53,441 nt of DNA from NCBI GenBank assembly GCA_902775025.1, contig CACYKP010000040.1, forward strand, positions 1 through 53,441, in the 5' to 3' direction. The notes below the pieces were generated by a model. It had not been told where the DNA came from, ran no database searches, and was given only the letters and a program-made list of their open reading frames with translations. A program made the translations under genes and the position numbers. Each line of letters opens with the position of its first letter. The stretch's first letter is position 1. The stretch comes from an uncultured bacterium. Its GTDB lineage: Bacteria; Cyanobacteriota; Vampirovibrionia; Gastranaerophilales; Gastranaerophilaceae. Below are positions 1 to 9,527 of this stretch, piece by piece.

Positions 1-50
1 TCTATGTTTTAGTTTATAAATCATCTTCTAATTTCACATTTAATCTTCTG

Positions 51-74
51 TAGGTCAGGTTCCACCTGACAATA
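51..74. repeat. Dispersed short hairpin (GTCAGGT/ACCTGAC)
   Basis: A 7-bp inverted repeat, GTCAGGT (54-60) and ACCTGAC (64-70), is separated by 3 nt. Nearly the same sequence occurs at 14984-15004 (opposite orientation) and 18972-18990. The rest of bases 1-247 is AT-rich spacer upstream of tgt with no gene that I can see. Confidence 0.6.
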
Positions 75-235
75 ACTTTTTTGCATCAAAATACATATTT
101 TGATATGTAAGGTTTTTGTTCTTACTAAATTAAGCATATTTTAATTATGTTAATTTTTGGATAAAATTTCTGCTAATTTATCTAAACTTTTAAATTCTTT
201 AATAAAACTTAAGTTTTTGGTAGTATTTACTATAA

Positions 236-1983
<1,748 letters not shown>

Positions 1984-2010
1984 ATTTTTACTCCTATTTT
2001 TTACTCAGCT

Positions 2011-2045
2011 ATATAAAACATAAAACCCGTAAAAAAATTTTTTGC
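2011..2045 (-). promoter_or_regulatory. A/T-tract promoter-like motif
   Basis: Read on the minus strand this is GCAAAAAA, seven T, ACGGG, TTTTATG, TTTTATAT. The TTTTTACGGGTTTTAT part also occurs at 28136-28151, upstream of another hypothetical gene. It probably includes the promoter of the 1291-1983 gene. Confidence 0.4.
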
Positions 2046-2104
2046 GGGGGGGGTAAATGTATCTAGTTGGTTGAACAGTTAAGGAGATTAACGTAATGGA
2101 GTAG

Positions 2105-2148
2105 CGTGGGTCTTGACCCACGAGTTTTGTCGGTTTAGTAAAACCGAC
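2105..2148. repeat. Two adjacent short hairpins
   Basis: CGTGGGTC-TT-GACCCACG (2105-2122) and GTCGGTTT-AGTA-AAACCGAC (2129-2148) are perfect 8-bp stems. They belong to the same structural class as the GTAGG-type hairpins elsewhere in the window. They lie in the spacer between the convergent ends of the 1291-1983 upstream region and thrS. Confidence 0.6.
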
Positions 2149-2156
2149 CTATAAGC

Positions 2157-2197
2157 AACCAACGGCGGTTTTGCATTCTGCAAAACCGCCGTTGGTT
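2157..2197. repeat. Perfect 19-bp palindrome with 3-nt loop
   Basis: The left arm 2157-2175 and right arm 2179-2197 are exact reverse complements around a TTC loop. It lies 30 nt beyond the thrS stop and could act as a thrS terminator or 3'-end stabiliser. There is no clear U-tract on either strand. Confidence 0.7.
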
Positions 2198-2226
2198 ATC
2201 TTAAAATTTATACATCAATCTTATCT

Positions 2227-4020
2227 CTATGCCTTAGCAAAAGAGTTATTTGAACGAGTTGAGATTTCTTCTTTTAGTTTAGAAATAAATTCATCTACAC
2301 CCATCGTTCCTACTTGACCTATTCCTCTTGCACGAACTGCAACAGAGTTTGATTCGATTTCTTTATCGCCTATTACACAAACATAGTTAATTTTCTTGTC
2401 TTGCAATGATTCTCTAATCTTGTAGTTCATTGATTCAGAGCGGTCATCAAGGTTTACACGAAGTCCTGCTTCTCTCATTTTTTTGTAAACTTGTTCAGCA
2501 AAGTCAACGTGTTTTTCGTTAGAGATAGGAACAATTGATACTTGAGTTGGTGCAAGCCATGCCGGGAAGCATCCTGCATAGTGTTCAATCAAGATACCGT
2601 GGAATCTTTCCATAGAACCAAAGATTACTCTATGTAGCATTAATGGAGTTTTCATACTTCCGTCTTTGTCTTGATATTTGATATCAAATCTTGCCGGTAA
2701 GTTAAAGTCTAACTGAATTGTAGCACATTGCCAAGTTCTACCGATTGCATCTTTAACCTTGAAGTCAATCTTAGGCCCGTAGAATGCGCCATCACCTTCG
2801 TTGATGTCGTACTTCATTCCTCTGCGTTCCATAGCTTCCTTTAAGCCTGCTTCAGCTTTGTTCCAGTTTTCAAGTTCACCGACATAACTTTCAGGACGAG
2901 TAGAAAGTTCAACTTCAAATTCCATACCGAAGATTGCCATTGTATCAGCTACAAAGTCGATAATTGAGTTAATTTCATCAACCAATTGTTCAGGAGTACA
3001 GAAGATGTGAGCATCGTCTTGAGTAAACCCTTGAACACGGGTTAAGCCTGATAATGCACCTGATTTTTCTTTTCTGTAAACAGTACCGAGTTCAGCCATT
3101 CTAAGCGGTAAAGAACGATAGGAATATCTGTTTGCTTGATAAATCAAGATATGGAACGGACAGTTCATTGGTTTAACAACAAACTGGTCGTCAGAATCTT
3201 CATCTTTTTGTATAAAGAACATGTTTTCTTTGTAGTGATCCATATGTCCTGAAATTTCCCAAAGAGTAGATTTAGCGATTTGAGGAGTGTTAACGATAAC
3301 ATACCCTCTTTTTCTGTGTTCTTCTCTCCAGTAGTTTTCTATCTGTTCTCTTACGCAAGCAAGGTTCGGATGCCATAATACTAAGCCTCCGCCCATTTCT
3401 TCACGAGTTGAGAACAGGTCTAATTGCTTACCTAATTTTCTGTGGTCACGCTTTTCTGCTTCTTCTAAGAAAGTTAAATATGCTTGCAAATCTTCTTTAT
3501 TCCAATATGCAGTGGCATAAATTCTTTGTAACATCTTATTTTTTTCATTACCACGCCAGTAAGCACCTGCAACTTTCAGAAGCTTAATAGCATTACCTTT
3601 AATGTAAGATGTGTTAGGAATGTGAGGTCCTGCACAAAGGTCGTTAAATAATACATTACCATCTTTATCTTTTGTTAAATATAAAGTAGGATTGTCGTTT
3701 CTGTGTTCTTCCAATAATTCTGCTTTGTAAATTTCACCCTCAGCTTTGAATTCAGCAATTTTTGCATCGACATCTTCAACAAAGTATTTTTCAAAAGTTA
3801 AATTTTCTTTGATGATGTTTTTCATCTCAGCTTCAATTTTTTCAAGGTCATCATGGGTAAACGCATACCCGTCAGTCAAATCAAAGTCATAGTAAAAACC
3901 GTCATCTGTTGCCGGCCCGATAGCTAACTTCGCTTGTGGGAAAAGCTTTTGTACGGCTTGTGCCATGATGTGTGAGCAAGAGTGTCTTAATACTCTTAAA
4001 GTTTCGTTGTTTTTTTCCAT
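2227..4020 (-). CDS. thrS: Threonine--tRNA ligase, TGS-less form
   Basis: This enzyme charges tRNA-Thr. The editing (SAD) domain begins almost at the N-terminus (HSCSHIMAQAV, with HxxxH). The class II catalytic core follows, with MNCPFHI (zinc Cys), a motif 2 region around YRKEKSGALSGLTRVQGF, DDAHIFC, and motif 3 LHRVIFGSMERF. An anticodon-binding domain ends the protein. I chose the ATG at 4020 because AAAGGA sits 7 nt upstream; the longer reading from 4086 adds a basic 22-residue stretch unlike the family. At 597 aa the protein lacks the usual ~60-residue N-terminal TGS domain, as some bacterial ThrRS do. The leader (4021-4130) is GC-rich with a GGGG/CCCC hairpin, but no T-box consensus is seen. 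Confidence 0.95.
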   Translation of the reverse strand: MEKNNETLRVLRHSCSHIMAQAVQKLFPQAKLAIGPATDDGFYYDFDLTDGYAFTHDDLEKIEAEMKNIIKENLTFEKYFVEDVDAKIAEFKAEGEIYKAELLEEHRNDNPTLYLTKDKDGNVLFNDLCAGPHIPNTSYIKGNAIKLLKVAGAYWRGNEKNKMLQRIYATAYWNKEDLQAYLTFLEEAEKRDHRKLGKQLDLFSTREEMGGGLVLWHPNLACVREQIENYWREEHRKRGYVIVNTPQIAKSTLWEISGHMDHYKENMFFIQKDEDSDDQFVVKPMNCPFHILIYQANRYSYRSLPLRMAELGTVYRKEKSGALSGLTRVQGFTQDDAHIFCTPEQLVDEINSIIDFVADTMAIFGMEFEVELSTRPESYVGELENWNKAEAGLKEAMERRGMKYDINEGDGAFYGPKIDFKVKDAIGRTWQCATIQLDFNLPARFDIKYQDKDGSMKTPLMLHRVIFGSMERFHGILIEHYAGCFPAWLAPTQVSIVPISNEKHVDFAEQVYKKMREAGLRVNLDDRSESMNYKIRESLQDKKINYVCVIGDKEIESNSVAVRARGIGQVGTMGVDEFISKLKEEISTRSNNSFAKA

Positions 4021-4204
4021 TTTATATCCTTTCTGCTTTGGGCAAATATTTTTACGTTTTGGCTTGTAGTCACGCCTACCCGCCATTTACATTTACCCTC
4101 GGGGTGGATCCCCCTAACTAGTACAAGTGATAGTTTATCATAAATATGCATAAAAAAGTAGCTTGGGGAATGTTTAATAATAAAAGTTTATTTAATATAT
4201 GAAT

Positions 4205-4594
4205 ATGAAGAATTTTATATTATTTTTTTTTCTGATTTATTCCTGTATGTCAGCTATTGCTTACACAACAGAAGCATCAAAATTTGCAGAAGAACAATAC
4301 GGATTGTTTAACAATAACAAAGTACACATAAATTCAAAAAAAGAACATACAGTAGAGTACCAACAATTTATAGGAGACATTTTTGTCCCCGCAATAACGT
4401 ACGGTTACGGCGATATGAAAATTAGCAAAAAACAAAAAAAACAATTAAACAAAGAGAAATACAAAGGCAGCAAGTACTCTTGGACACACTGCCTGTGCAA
4501 CAGTGCTAAAAACAAAAAATGCCGCATTACTTATACAGTATTGCTGGATTGCAATTGTAAACCGATTTGGAGCGGAATATATCCGTCTAAATAA
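4205..4594 (+). CDS. Small secreted hypothetical protein
   Basis: I do not recognise this family. The product (129 aa from 4205; 131 aa from the ATG at 4199) has a clear signal peptide, MKNFILFFFLIYSCMSAIAY. A basic, Lys-rich mature region and a Cys-rich tail (HCLCN, KKCRI, DCNCK) follow, which suggests disulfides or metal binding outside the cytoplasm. I prefer 4205 because a TAATAT box lies exactly 6 nt before it and no ribosome-binding site is present, so the message may be leaderless. It is divergent from thrS and ends at a strong terminator. Confidence 0.6.
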   Translation: MKNFILFFFLIYSCMSAIAYTTEASKFAEEQYGLFNNNKVHINSKKEHTVEYQQFIGDIFVPAITYGYGDMKISKKQKKQLNKEKYKGSKYSWTHCLCNSAKNKKCRITYTVLLDCNCKPIWSGIYPSK

Positions 4595-4595
4595 T

Positions 4596-4629
4596 AAAAA
4601 GACCTTACTTAATAAAGTAAGGTCTTTTT
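4596..4629. terminator. Bidirectional rho-independent terminator
   Basis: A perfect 15-bp stem (4596-4610 and 4615-4629) has an AATA loop and A/T tails on both sides. It lies between the convergent 4205 gene and rubrerythrin and serves both. Confidence 0.9.
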
Positions 4630-4646
4630 AAATAAATTAAATCTGT

Positions 4647-5192
4647 TTATTCAGCAAAGTATCTTGATAAAAGGCCGTCAAAACCTCTGCCATGACGAGC
4701 TTCATCTTTTGCCATTTCGTGAACTGTATCGTGTATAGCATCTAAGCCTAATTCTTTAGCACGTTTAGCAAGTTTTAATTTGCCGTCGCAAGCACCAAAT
4801 TCTGCTTCTGCTCTCATTTCTAAGTTTCTCTTTGTAGAATTTGTAAGAACTTCACCCAAAAGTTCAGCAAATCTTGAAGCATGATCAGCTTCTTCAAATG
4901 CATATCTCTTGAATGCTTCTGCAACTTCAGGATAGCCTTCTCTGTCAGCTTGTCTTGACATTGCAAGATACATACCGACTTCAGCACATTCGCCGCTAAA
5001 GTTTGCTCTCAAACCTTCCATAATTTGAGGATCTAAATCTTTTGCAATCCCAACCCTATGCTCATCAGCATATTCCTTATTACCATCCTCTACTTTTGTA
5101 AAAACTTCTCTAACAGCACCGCAAACAGGACAGGTTTCAGGAGCTTCGCCCTCTACAGTATAACCACATACTGAACATACATATTTTGCCAT
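4647..5192 (-). CDS. rbr: Rubrerythrin, rubredoxin-first type
   Basis: This is a non-haem di-iron peroxidase that detoxifies hydrogen peroxide in anaerobes. The rubredoxin-like FeCys4 site is N-terminal (CSVCGY, CPVCGA, about residues 6-24). The ferritin-like di-iron domain follows, with carboxylate ligands in [23 protein letters not shown] and KDEARHG. This order is that of 'reverse' rubrerythrins. At 181 aa the length is normal. The RBS AAAGGGAG precedes the ATG at 5192. The gene is monocistronic and ends at the shared terminator. It supports an anaerobic lifestyle with oxidative-stress defence. Confidence 0.95.
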   Translation of the reverse strand: MAKYVCSVCGYTVEGEAPETCPVCGAVREVFTKVEDGNKEYADEHRVGIAKDLDPQIMEGLRANFSGECAEVGMYLAMSRQADREGYPEVAEAFKRYAFEEADHASRFAELLGEVLTNSTKRNLEMRAEAEFGACDGKLKLAKRAKELGLDAIHDTVHEMAKDEARHGRGFDGLLSRYFAE

Positions 5193-5391
5193 ATCTTTAT
5201 CTCCCTTTCTAAATAAGACACAAGGGTATTATACCATGGAATTAATTATAATAAAAGCAAAATCTTGTAAAATTTTTATCAACTTTGCTCTTTCTTCTTA
5301 AAAACTATTTCGTATCCCTAAACAAAACGAGCCTCGGGATTGACCTTTGCTCGCTGTTTTTTAAGTAATGATTGATGATTTCTCTTTTTCT

Positions 5392-5685
5392 CTATTTTAT
5401 AGTTGCATCATCGGTGGCTTGAAGCTGTTTTGACTTGTAGTTATGGATGACTGCATCAACCAATAAGTCGAATGAAGAGCTTTTCTCGATGTTCGGGAAT
5501 TCTTCCTTCAATTGTTGTCTGACCATTGCTTCCAGCCTTTGTTCGTCAGCTTTTATTTTTAATTCATTACTTGATAACGATTGAATAAGATTGTCATTAT
5601 CCTGAGCTTGTGATTTTGAATTCAAATTTGCTCTTGGATCGAGTGCTTCTTTAACTGAATTGATAAATTTCTTTAGGTTTGTCAT
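5392..5685 (-). CDS. Hypothetical protein (97 aa)
   Basis: I do not recognise this protein. It is a small, hydrophilic, probably helical product. The middle is rich in Asn/Gln/Ser, and a charged segment follows (KADEQRLEAMVRQQLKEEF). There is no signal peptide. A GAGG RBS precedes the ATG. The spacer 5193-5391 between this gene and rubrerythrin shows no other gene. Confidence 0.55.
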   Translation of the reverse strand: MTNLKKFINSVKEALDPRANLNSKSQAQDNDNLIQSLSSNELKIKADEQRLEAMVRQQLKEEFPNIEKSSSFDLLVDAVIHNYKSKQLQATDDATIK

Positions 5686-5797
5686 ACAGACCTCACTTTT
5701 GTTACTACCTTCACTTTGTATTTATATAAAGTTACATCAAGATAGAAATTGCCTATTTTTTTTCAAATCGTAACAAATATTTACAATTAATGCAAGA

Positions 5798-6460
5798 TTA
5801 CCACCTTCCCGTCGAACCATGTCCACCAGAAAATCCACCTCCACCGCCAAATGCACCTCTGCGTCGTCTTCTTCCTCCAAAAATTATTGCAAAAAAAGCA
5901 AGTGGGTATACCCACCATGGAGCACGGTTATTTTTGTATGTTTTCTTTTCAGGAGCATTGGAAGTGTATGTGAGAGTTTTGTTGTAAGAATTGGCTATAA
6001 TATCTGCTAATGAGGCAACTCCTCGATAAATGCCTTTTGAGTATTCATTTTGTGCAAAATATGGAATCATATCATCGTTCATAATATTATCTGCTTTATT
6101 ATTGGTAATAGTATTTTCCAACCCCATACCAACTTCTATTCTTGCAGTCCTTTCGTTTGGTGCAACAAGCAAAACTATACCATTATTAATATTTTTTGCT
6201 CCAACTTTATATGTTCTGCCAATTTGTACTGCTACGTCTTCAATGTTTTGTCCTTGCAAAGAATTGACAGTAACAACAGCAATCTCTGCTGTCGTTTCAC
6301 TCTTTAACTCTCTTATTATACTTTCTATTGCACTATAATCGTTTCTGGTAATAATGTTGGCATTATCACTAATATATCCGCCTTTAAAATTCAAGTTTTC
6401 TAAGGCAAGAACAGCCGTTGAAAATACAAGTATTAATAACGTGACAAATATTTTTTTCAT
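5798..6460 (-). CDS. TPM-domain membrane protein (YgcG-like)
   Basis: A signal peptide (MKKIFVTLLILVFSTAVLA) leads into a TPM domain (about residues 25-155: GYISDNANIITRNDYSAIES, AEIAVVTVNSL, NGIVLLVAPNERTARIEVG). A transmembrane helix (PWWVYPLAFFAIIFGG) comes next, then an Arg-rich stop-transfer patch. The tail is Gly-rich (GGGGGFSGGHGSTGRW). This is the usual architecture of the YgcG/TPM family, which is extracytoplasmic and membrane-anchored; biochemical roles vary and are mostly unproven. It starts 15 nt after the glyS stop, so it is probably cotranscribed with glyS. Confidence 0.85.
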   Translation of the reverse strand: MKKIFVTLLILVFSTAVLALENLNFKGGYISDNANIITRNDYSAIESIIRELKSETTAEIAVVTVNSLQGQNIEDVAVQIGRTYKVGAKNINNGIVLLVAPNERTARIEVGMGLENTITNNKADNIMNDDMIPYFAQNEYSKGIYRGVASLADIIANSYNKTLTYTSNAPEKKTYKNNRAPWWVYPLAFFAIIFGGRRRRRGAFGGGGGFSGGHGSTGRW

Positions 6461-6475
6461 TTTTTGCCTTTTATA

Positions 6476-8479
6476 TTATATTTTTGCAAAATCAGTTAAT
6501 ATTATATACTTATTTTTCAAACTATTCAAGAGCGAAAGGCGGTTATTTTTGATATTTTCGTCTTTGTCCATTACAAGAACATCATCAAAGAATTTGGTAA
6601 CAACAGGATTTATTGCAATTAAATCGCTTAGATATTTGTTGTAATCACCGACAAAGTTTAAATCTTTAACTGCGACAAACAAATCTTTTTCAGCCTGTTC
6701 AACAAACAAAGCTTCATTGACTTCCGTTTTAAATTCGTCTTTAAGAATTCTTAGTACACGATTTGCGTTTTCTAAAAGTTTTTCGTCTTTTAAATTGCTG
6801 ACGACTTTGACTCTTGAAACATAATCGTTTAAGTCTTTACAAGGATTTAGCCCTATATTTACCCCTGCGCATGCTTCAAGAACATTCTTAGAATAATCAG
6901 AGTTTAAGAAAATAATTAATCTTTGAACGAAGAATTCTTCTACATCAGCTTTAATATCAGCTTGAACAGGTAACAACGCTATGGCTTCATCAATAATTTT
7001 TGATAAATCTAATTTTAAATTATGTTCAAGTATTGTTTTAATAATACCTAATGCTGCACGTCGTACACCAAGAGGGTCCGAAGAACCGGTCGGTTTCTTA
7101 CCTGCCGCAAAAACCGCACAAATTGTATCAATTTTATCAGCAATTCCAACAACCTGCCCTTCAATACTTTTTGCGGTTTCTGAGTCTGCATTAAGCGGGA
7201 AATAGTGCTCTCTAATACCGTCTTGAACGCCTTGTTCTTCTCCCGAAACACGAGCGTAATCAGCACCTATGAATCCTTGAAGTTCAGTAAATTCAAACAC
7301 AAGATTTGTTGCTAAATCCGCTTTGCAAAGTTCAGCGGTTCTTTTTATTGAAGGTTTATTTACACCTAGAGCTGATGAAATTTTCTCTGATAGTTTAATA
7401 ATTCTTTGTGTTTTATCATAAACAGAACCCATGCCTTTTTGGAAAGTCATTCCTTTCAAGTTTTCGACATAGCTTTCAAGCGGTTTTTTAGTATCTTCAT
7501 TAAAGAAAAATACAGCGTCATCAAGGCGGGCTTTTATTACTCTCAGGTTACCGGCTTTAATGTTTTCAAATTCATTACCGATATAGTTTGTAATCGTTAT
7601 AAATTTGTTTATCAGCTTACCATTTTTTTCGTAGAGCGCAAAGTACCTTTGATGTGTTTCCATAACAGTAACTGCAACTTCCTGCGGAATTGTTAGATAT
7701 GCTGTATCAAAATCGCAGGTTACGGCAACAGGATATTCAACTATAAATGTAACTTCTTCCAATAAATCATCAGAAATCTTTGTAACTGCATTAAGTTTAT
7801 CGGCTTCAATTTTTGTAAGCTCTAAAATTTTTGCCTGTCTTTCGTCTTGATCAACTATTACTTTTGCATCTCTTAATTTTGAAACATATTCATCAGGATT
7901 ATTAATCACAATATTTTGAGTAGAAAATCTATGACCGTTTGTAACATTAGATGAATCTTTATCAATTATTCGTATTTTAACTTCTTCATTATCTAAAATA
8001 GAAAGAACCCATCTTATCGGTCTTGAAAACTTAACATCGTTATTTCCCCATCTCATAAAATGAGGACCTTGAAGCTTTGAGAAAATTTGCGGTACATTTT
8101 CTTGAAGTAAATCCTTTGTATTTTTTCCTTTTATTGAAATTTTTGCGTAAACATAATTATCCTCAACGTACAAATCATTTTTTGAAACACCGTTTTTATT
8201 AGCAAAACCTTCACCTGCTTTAGAGAGGTTGCCTTGCTCATCAAACGCAACTTTTGCAATAGGACCTTTCACAACTTTTTCAACATCAGGTTGTGATGCT
8301 GATAAACCGTCAACAATAACTGCAAGTCTTCTTGGTGTTGCCATAACTTTTACATTACCGTATTCCACATTATTATCGGAAAGAAACTTCTCAAAACCAT
8401 GTTTCAATTGCTCTATAGCCATTGGTATAAATTTATAAGGTAGTTCTTCGACTCCGACTTCAAATAAATATTTACTCAT
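6476..8479 (-). CDS. glyS: Glycine--tRNA ligase beta subunit
   Basis: This is the beta chain of the alpha2beta2 bacterial glycyl-tRNA synthetase, which carries the tRNA-recognition and anticodon-binding parts. Diagnostic segments are FEVGVEELPYKFIP at the N-terminus, ATPRRLAV, GPHFMRWG, FSRPIRW and GSSDPLGVRRAALGI. A DALR-type C-terminal domain is present. I chose the ATG at 8479 (MSKYLFEVG) because GGAG lies 6 nt upstream. The product is 667 aa, close to the family norm. The alpha subunit gene glyQ is not in this window, although the two are usually adjacent. The TPM-domain gene follows closely downstream. Confidence 0.95.
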   Translation of the reverse strand: MSKYLFEVGVEELPYKFIPMAIEQLKHGFEKFLSDNNVEYGNVKVMATPRRLAVIVDGLSASQPDVEKVVKGPIAKVAFDEQGNLSKAGEGFANKNGVSKNDLYVEDNYVYAKISIKGKNTKDLLQENVPQIFSKLQGPHFMRWGNNDVKFSRPIRWVLSILDNEEVKIRIIDKDSSNVTNGHRFSTQNIVINNPDEYVSKLRDAKVIVDQDERQAKILELTKIEADKLNAVTKISDDLLEEVTFIVEYPVAVTCDFDTAYLTIPQEVAVTVMETHQRYFALYEKNGKLINKFITITNYIGNEFENIKAGNLRVIKARLDDAVFFFNEDTKKPLESYVENLKGMTFQKGMGSVYDKTQRIIKLSEKISSALGVNKPSIKRTAELCKADLATNLVFEFTELQGFIGADYARVSGEEQGVQDGIREHYFPLNADSETAKSIEGQVVGIADKIDTICAVFAAGKKPTGSSDPLGVRRAALGIIKTILEHNLKLDLSKIIDEAIALLPVQADIKADVEEFFVQRLIIFLNSDYSKNVLEACAGVNIGLNPCKDLNDYVSRVKVVSNLKDEKLLENANRVLRILKDEFKTEVNEALFVEQAEKDLFVAVKDLNFVGDYNKYLSDLIAINPVVTKFFDDVLVMDKDENIKNNRLSLLNSLKNKYIILTDFAKI

Positions 8480-8538
8480 CTTTTTCTCCATTTATATTTC
8501 AATAAATATAATTATACTATAAAGGAGTAAATACAATA

Positions 8539-8571
8539 GCAAAAAAAATTTTTTCGTGCTTTTAATAATTA
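8539..8571 (+). promoter_or_regulatory. A/T-tract upstream motif shared with 36871-36903
   Basis: GCAAAAAAA, then a T-tract, CGTGCTTTTA and AATAATTA. It matches 36871-36903 at 28 of 33 positions. Both lie 26-32 nt before the start of a hypothetical protein with an N-terminal F-x-[GS]-[KS] motif. It is probably a promoter or a regulator site. Confidence 0.5.
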
Positions 8572-8597
8572 GATACACATTTACTAAGGAGTTCTTT

Positions 8598-9116
8598 ATG
8601 CAAATAAATAATATCAATTCTACACAAACAAATTTTAAATCTAAATTCGTACCAAATAAGTATTTAGAAAGCGCTTTTGAAAATGCATACAACGGAAATA
8701 ACAGAACCTTTGTCAAATCAATAAAAGCAATACTAAATGACGGAAAACAAGATTCAATAGAATTAGTCAAAGGGGCAAACTCTAATTTACATTTACTTGT
8801 TAACGGTAAAATAAAAGAAGAGTCAATTATTTTCAGTTATTATGGAAACCCAAGTATTGACGTAATTGAAAAGTATGCAAAACAAATAAATAATTTGGAT
8901 ATTTATAACGGAGCATATAAAAATTTATCAAATAAAGAAAAAAAGCTGGTTCAAGAAGACGTTAATTTAATAAAATCTCTCACAGAAAATTTTGAAGACA
9001 GTACAAACTTTATTGATAATATTTTAAATAGAATTCAAAAAATGAAACAAAAAATTGACAAAAACACTAAACAAGAGATTGTAACATTAAAAGAAATTAT
9101 TTTTAACAAAAAGTAA
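8598..9116 (+). CDS. Hypothetical protein with N-terminal NFKSK motif
   Basis: I do not recognise a domain. The start at 8598 is supported by AAGGAG 6 nt upstream; an upstream in-frame ATG at 8556 lacks one. The first 12 residues are polar and Asn/Thr-rich (MQINNINSTQTN), followed by FKSKF. The rest (172 aa in total) is a soluble, helix-rich, Lys/Asn-rich protein. The same N-terminal layout occurs in the genes at 28188, 36936, 37992 and 49240. It ends at a strong bidirectional terminator. Confidence 0.65.
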   Translation: MQINNINSTQTNFKSKFVPNKYLESAFENAYNGNNRTFVKSIKAILNDGKQDSIELVKGANSNLHLLVNGKIKEESIIFSYYGNPSIDVIEKYAKQINNLDIYNGAYKNLSNKEKKLVQEDVNLIKSLTENFEDSTNFIDNILNRIQKMKQKIDKNTKQEIVTLKEIIFNKK

Positions 9117-9118
9117 AT

Positions 9119-9150
9119 AAAAACTCTCAAGGCGTCCCTTGAGAGTTTTT
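9119..9150. terminator. Bidirectional rho-independent terminator
   Basis: A perfect 14-bp stem (9119-9132 and 9137-9150) with loop CGTC starts with AAAAA and ends with TTTTT. It lies between the convergent genes 8598-9116 and 9179-9403. Confidence 0.9.
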
Positions 9151-9178
9151 ATATTTTATTCCTCTTTATCCAATCAAA

Positions 9179-9403
9179 TTATCTTAATCTAACTGTTACT
9201 GATTTAGCTTTTTGAGTGTATTCAAGTTTGTCTTCTCTTGATAACCAGCCTAAGCCCATTTCAGCAAAATTGTCAGCTAAGCTTAAATCTTTTTTCATTT
9301 TGTTGATAGAAACTTCACCTTTTGTATTAAGGTAGTTGTAAATTGTTCCTGCTGATTCAATAATTTGTTCTTGGATTCCTTTAATTTCTTTAACTTTTGC
9401 CAT
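9179..9403 (-). CDS. Winged helix-turn-helix protein (DUF2582 type)
   Basis: This 74-aa protein is a single winged-helix fold: AGTIYNYLNTKGEVSINKMKKDL, then LADNFAEMGLGWLSREDKLEY and a beta wing (SVTVRLR). The pattern resembles the small DUF2582 wHTH proteins of anaerobic bacteria. The role is presumably DNA binding, but no target is known. A GGAG RBS precedes the ATG, and a small GTAAGCA/TGCTTAC hairpin lies further upstream (about 9431-9451). Confidence 0.8.
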   Translation of the reverse strand: MAKVKEIKGIQEQIIESAGTIYNYLNTKGEVSINKMKKDLSLADNFAEMGLGWLSREDKLEYTQKAKSVTVRLR

Positions 9404-9527
9404 GTTTAAATCTCCTTCTATGTGTGTGTTTCGTAAGCATCTCTGCTTACCAATTTATTCTATAAAAAATCTTTGATTTTTGCAAGTGTTTTAAATACGA
9501 TTTATGGTAAAATAGTACATACGGAGT

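Noticed and set aside
4021-4130. T-box riboswitch in front of thrS
   Set aside because: The GC-rich leader has a GGGG/CCCC hairpin but no AGGGTGGNACCGCG box or specifier stem that I can find.
5790-6644. Several rightward ORFs opposite the TPM gene and the end of glyS
   Set aside because: They are shadows of the strongly supported leftward genes, with no RBS and no recognisable protein features.
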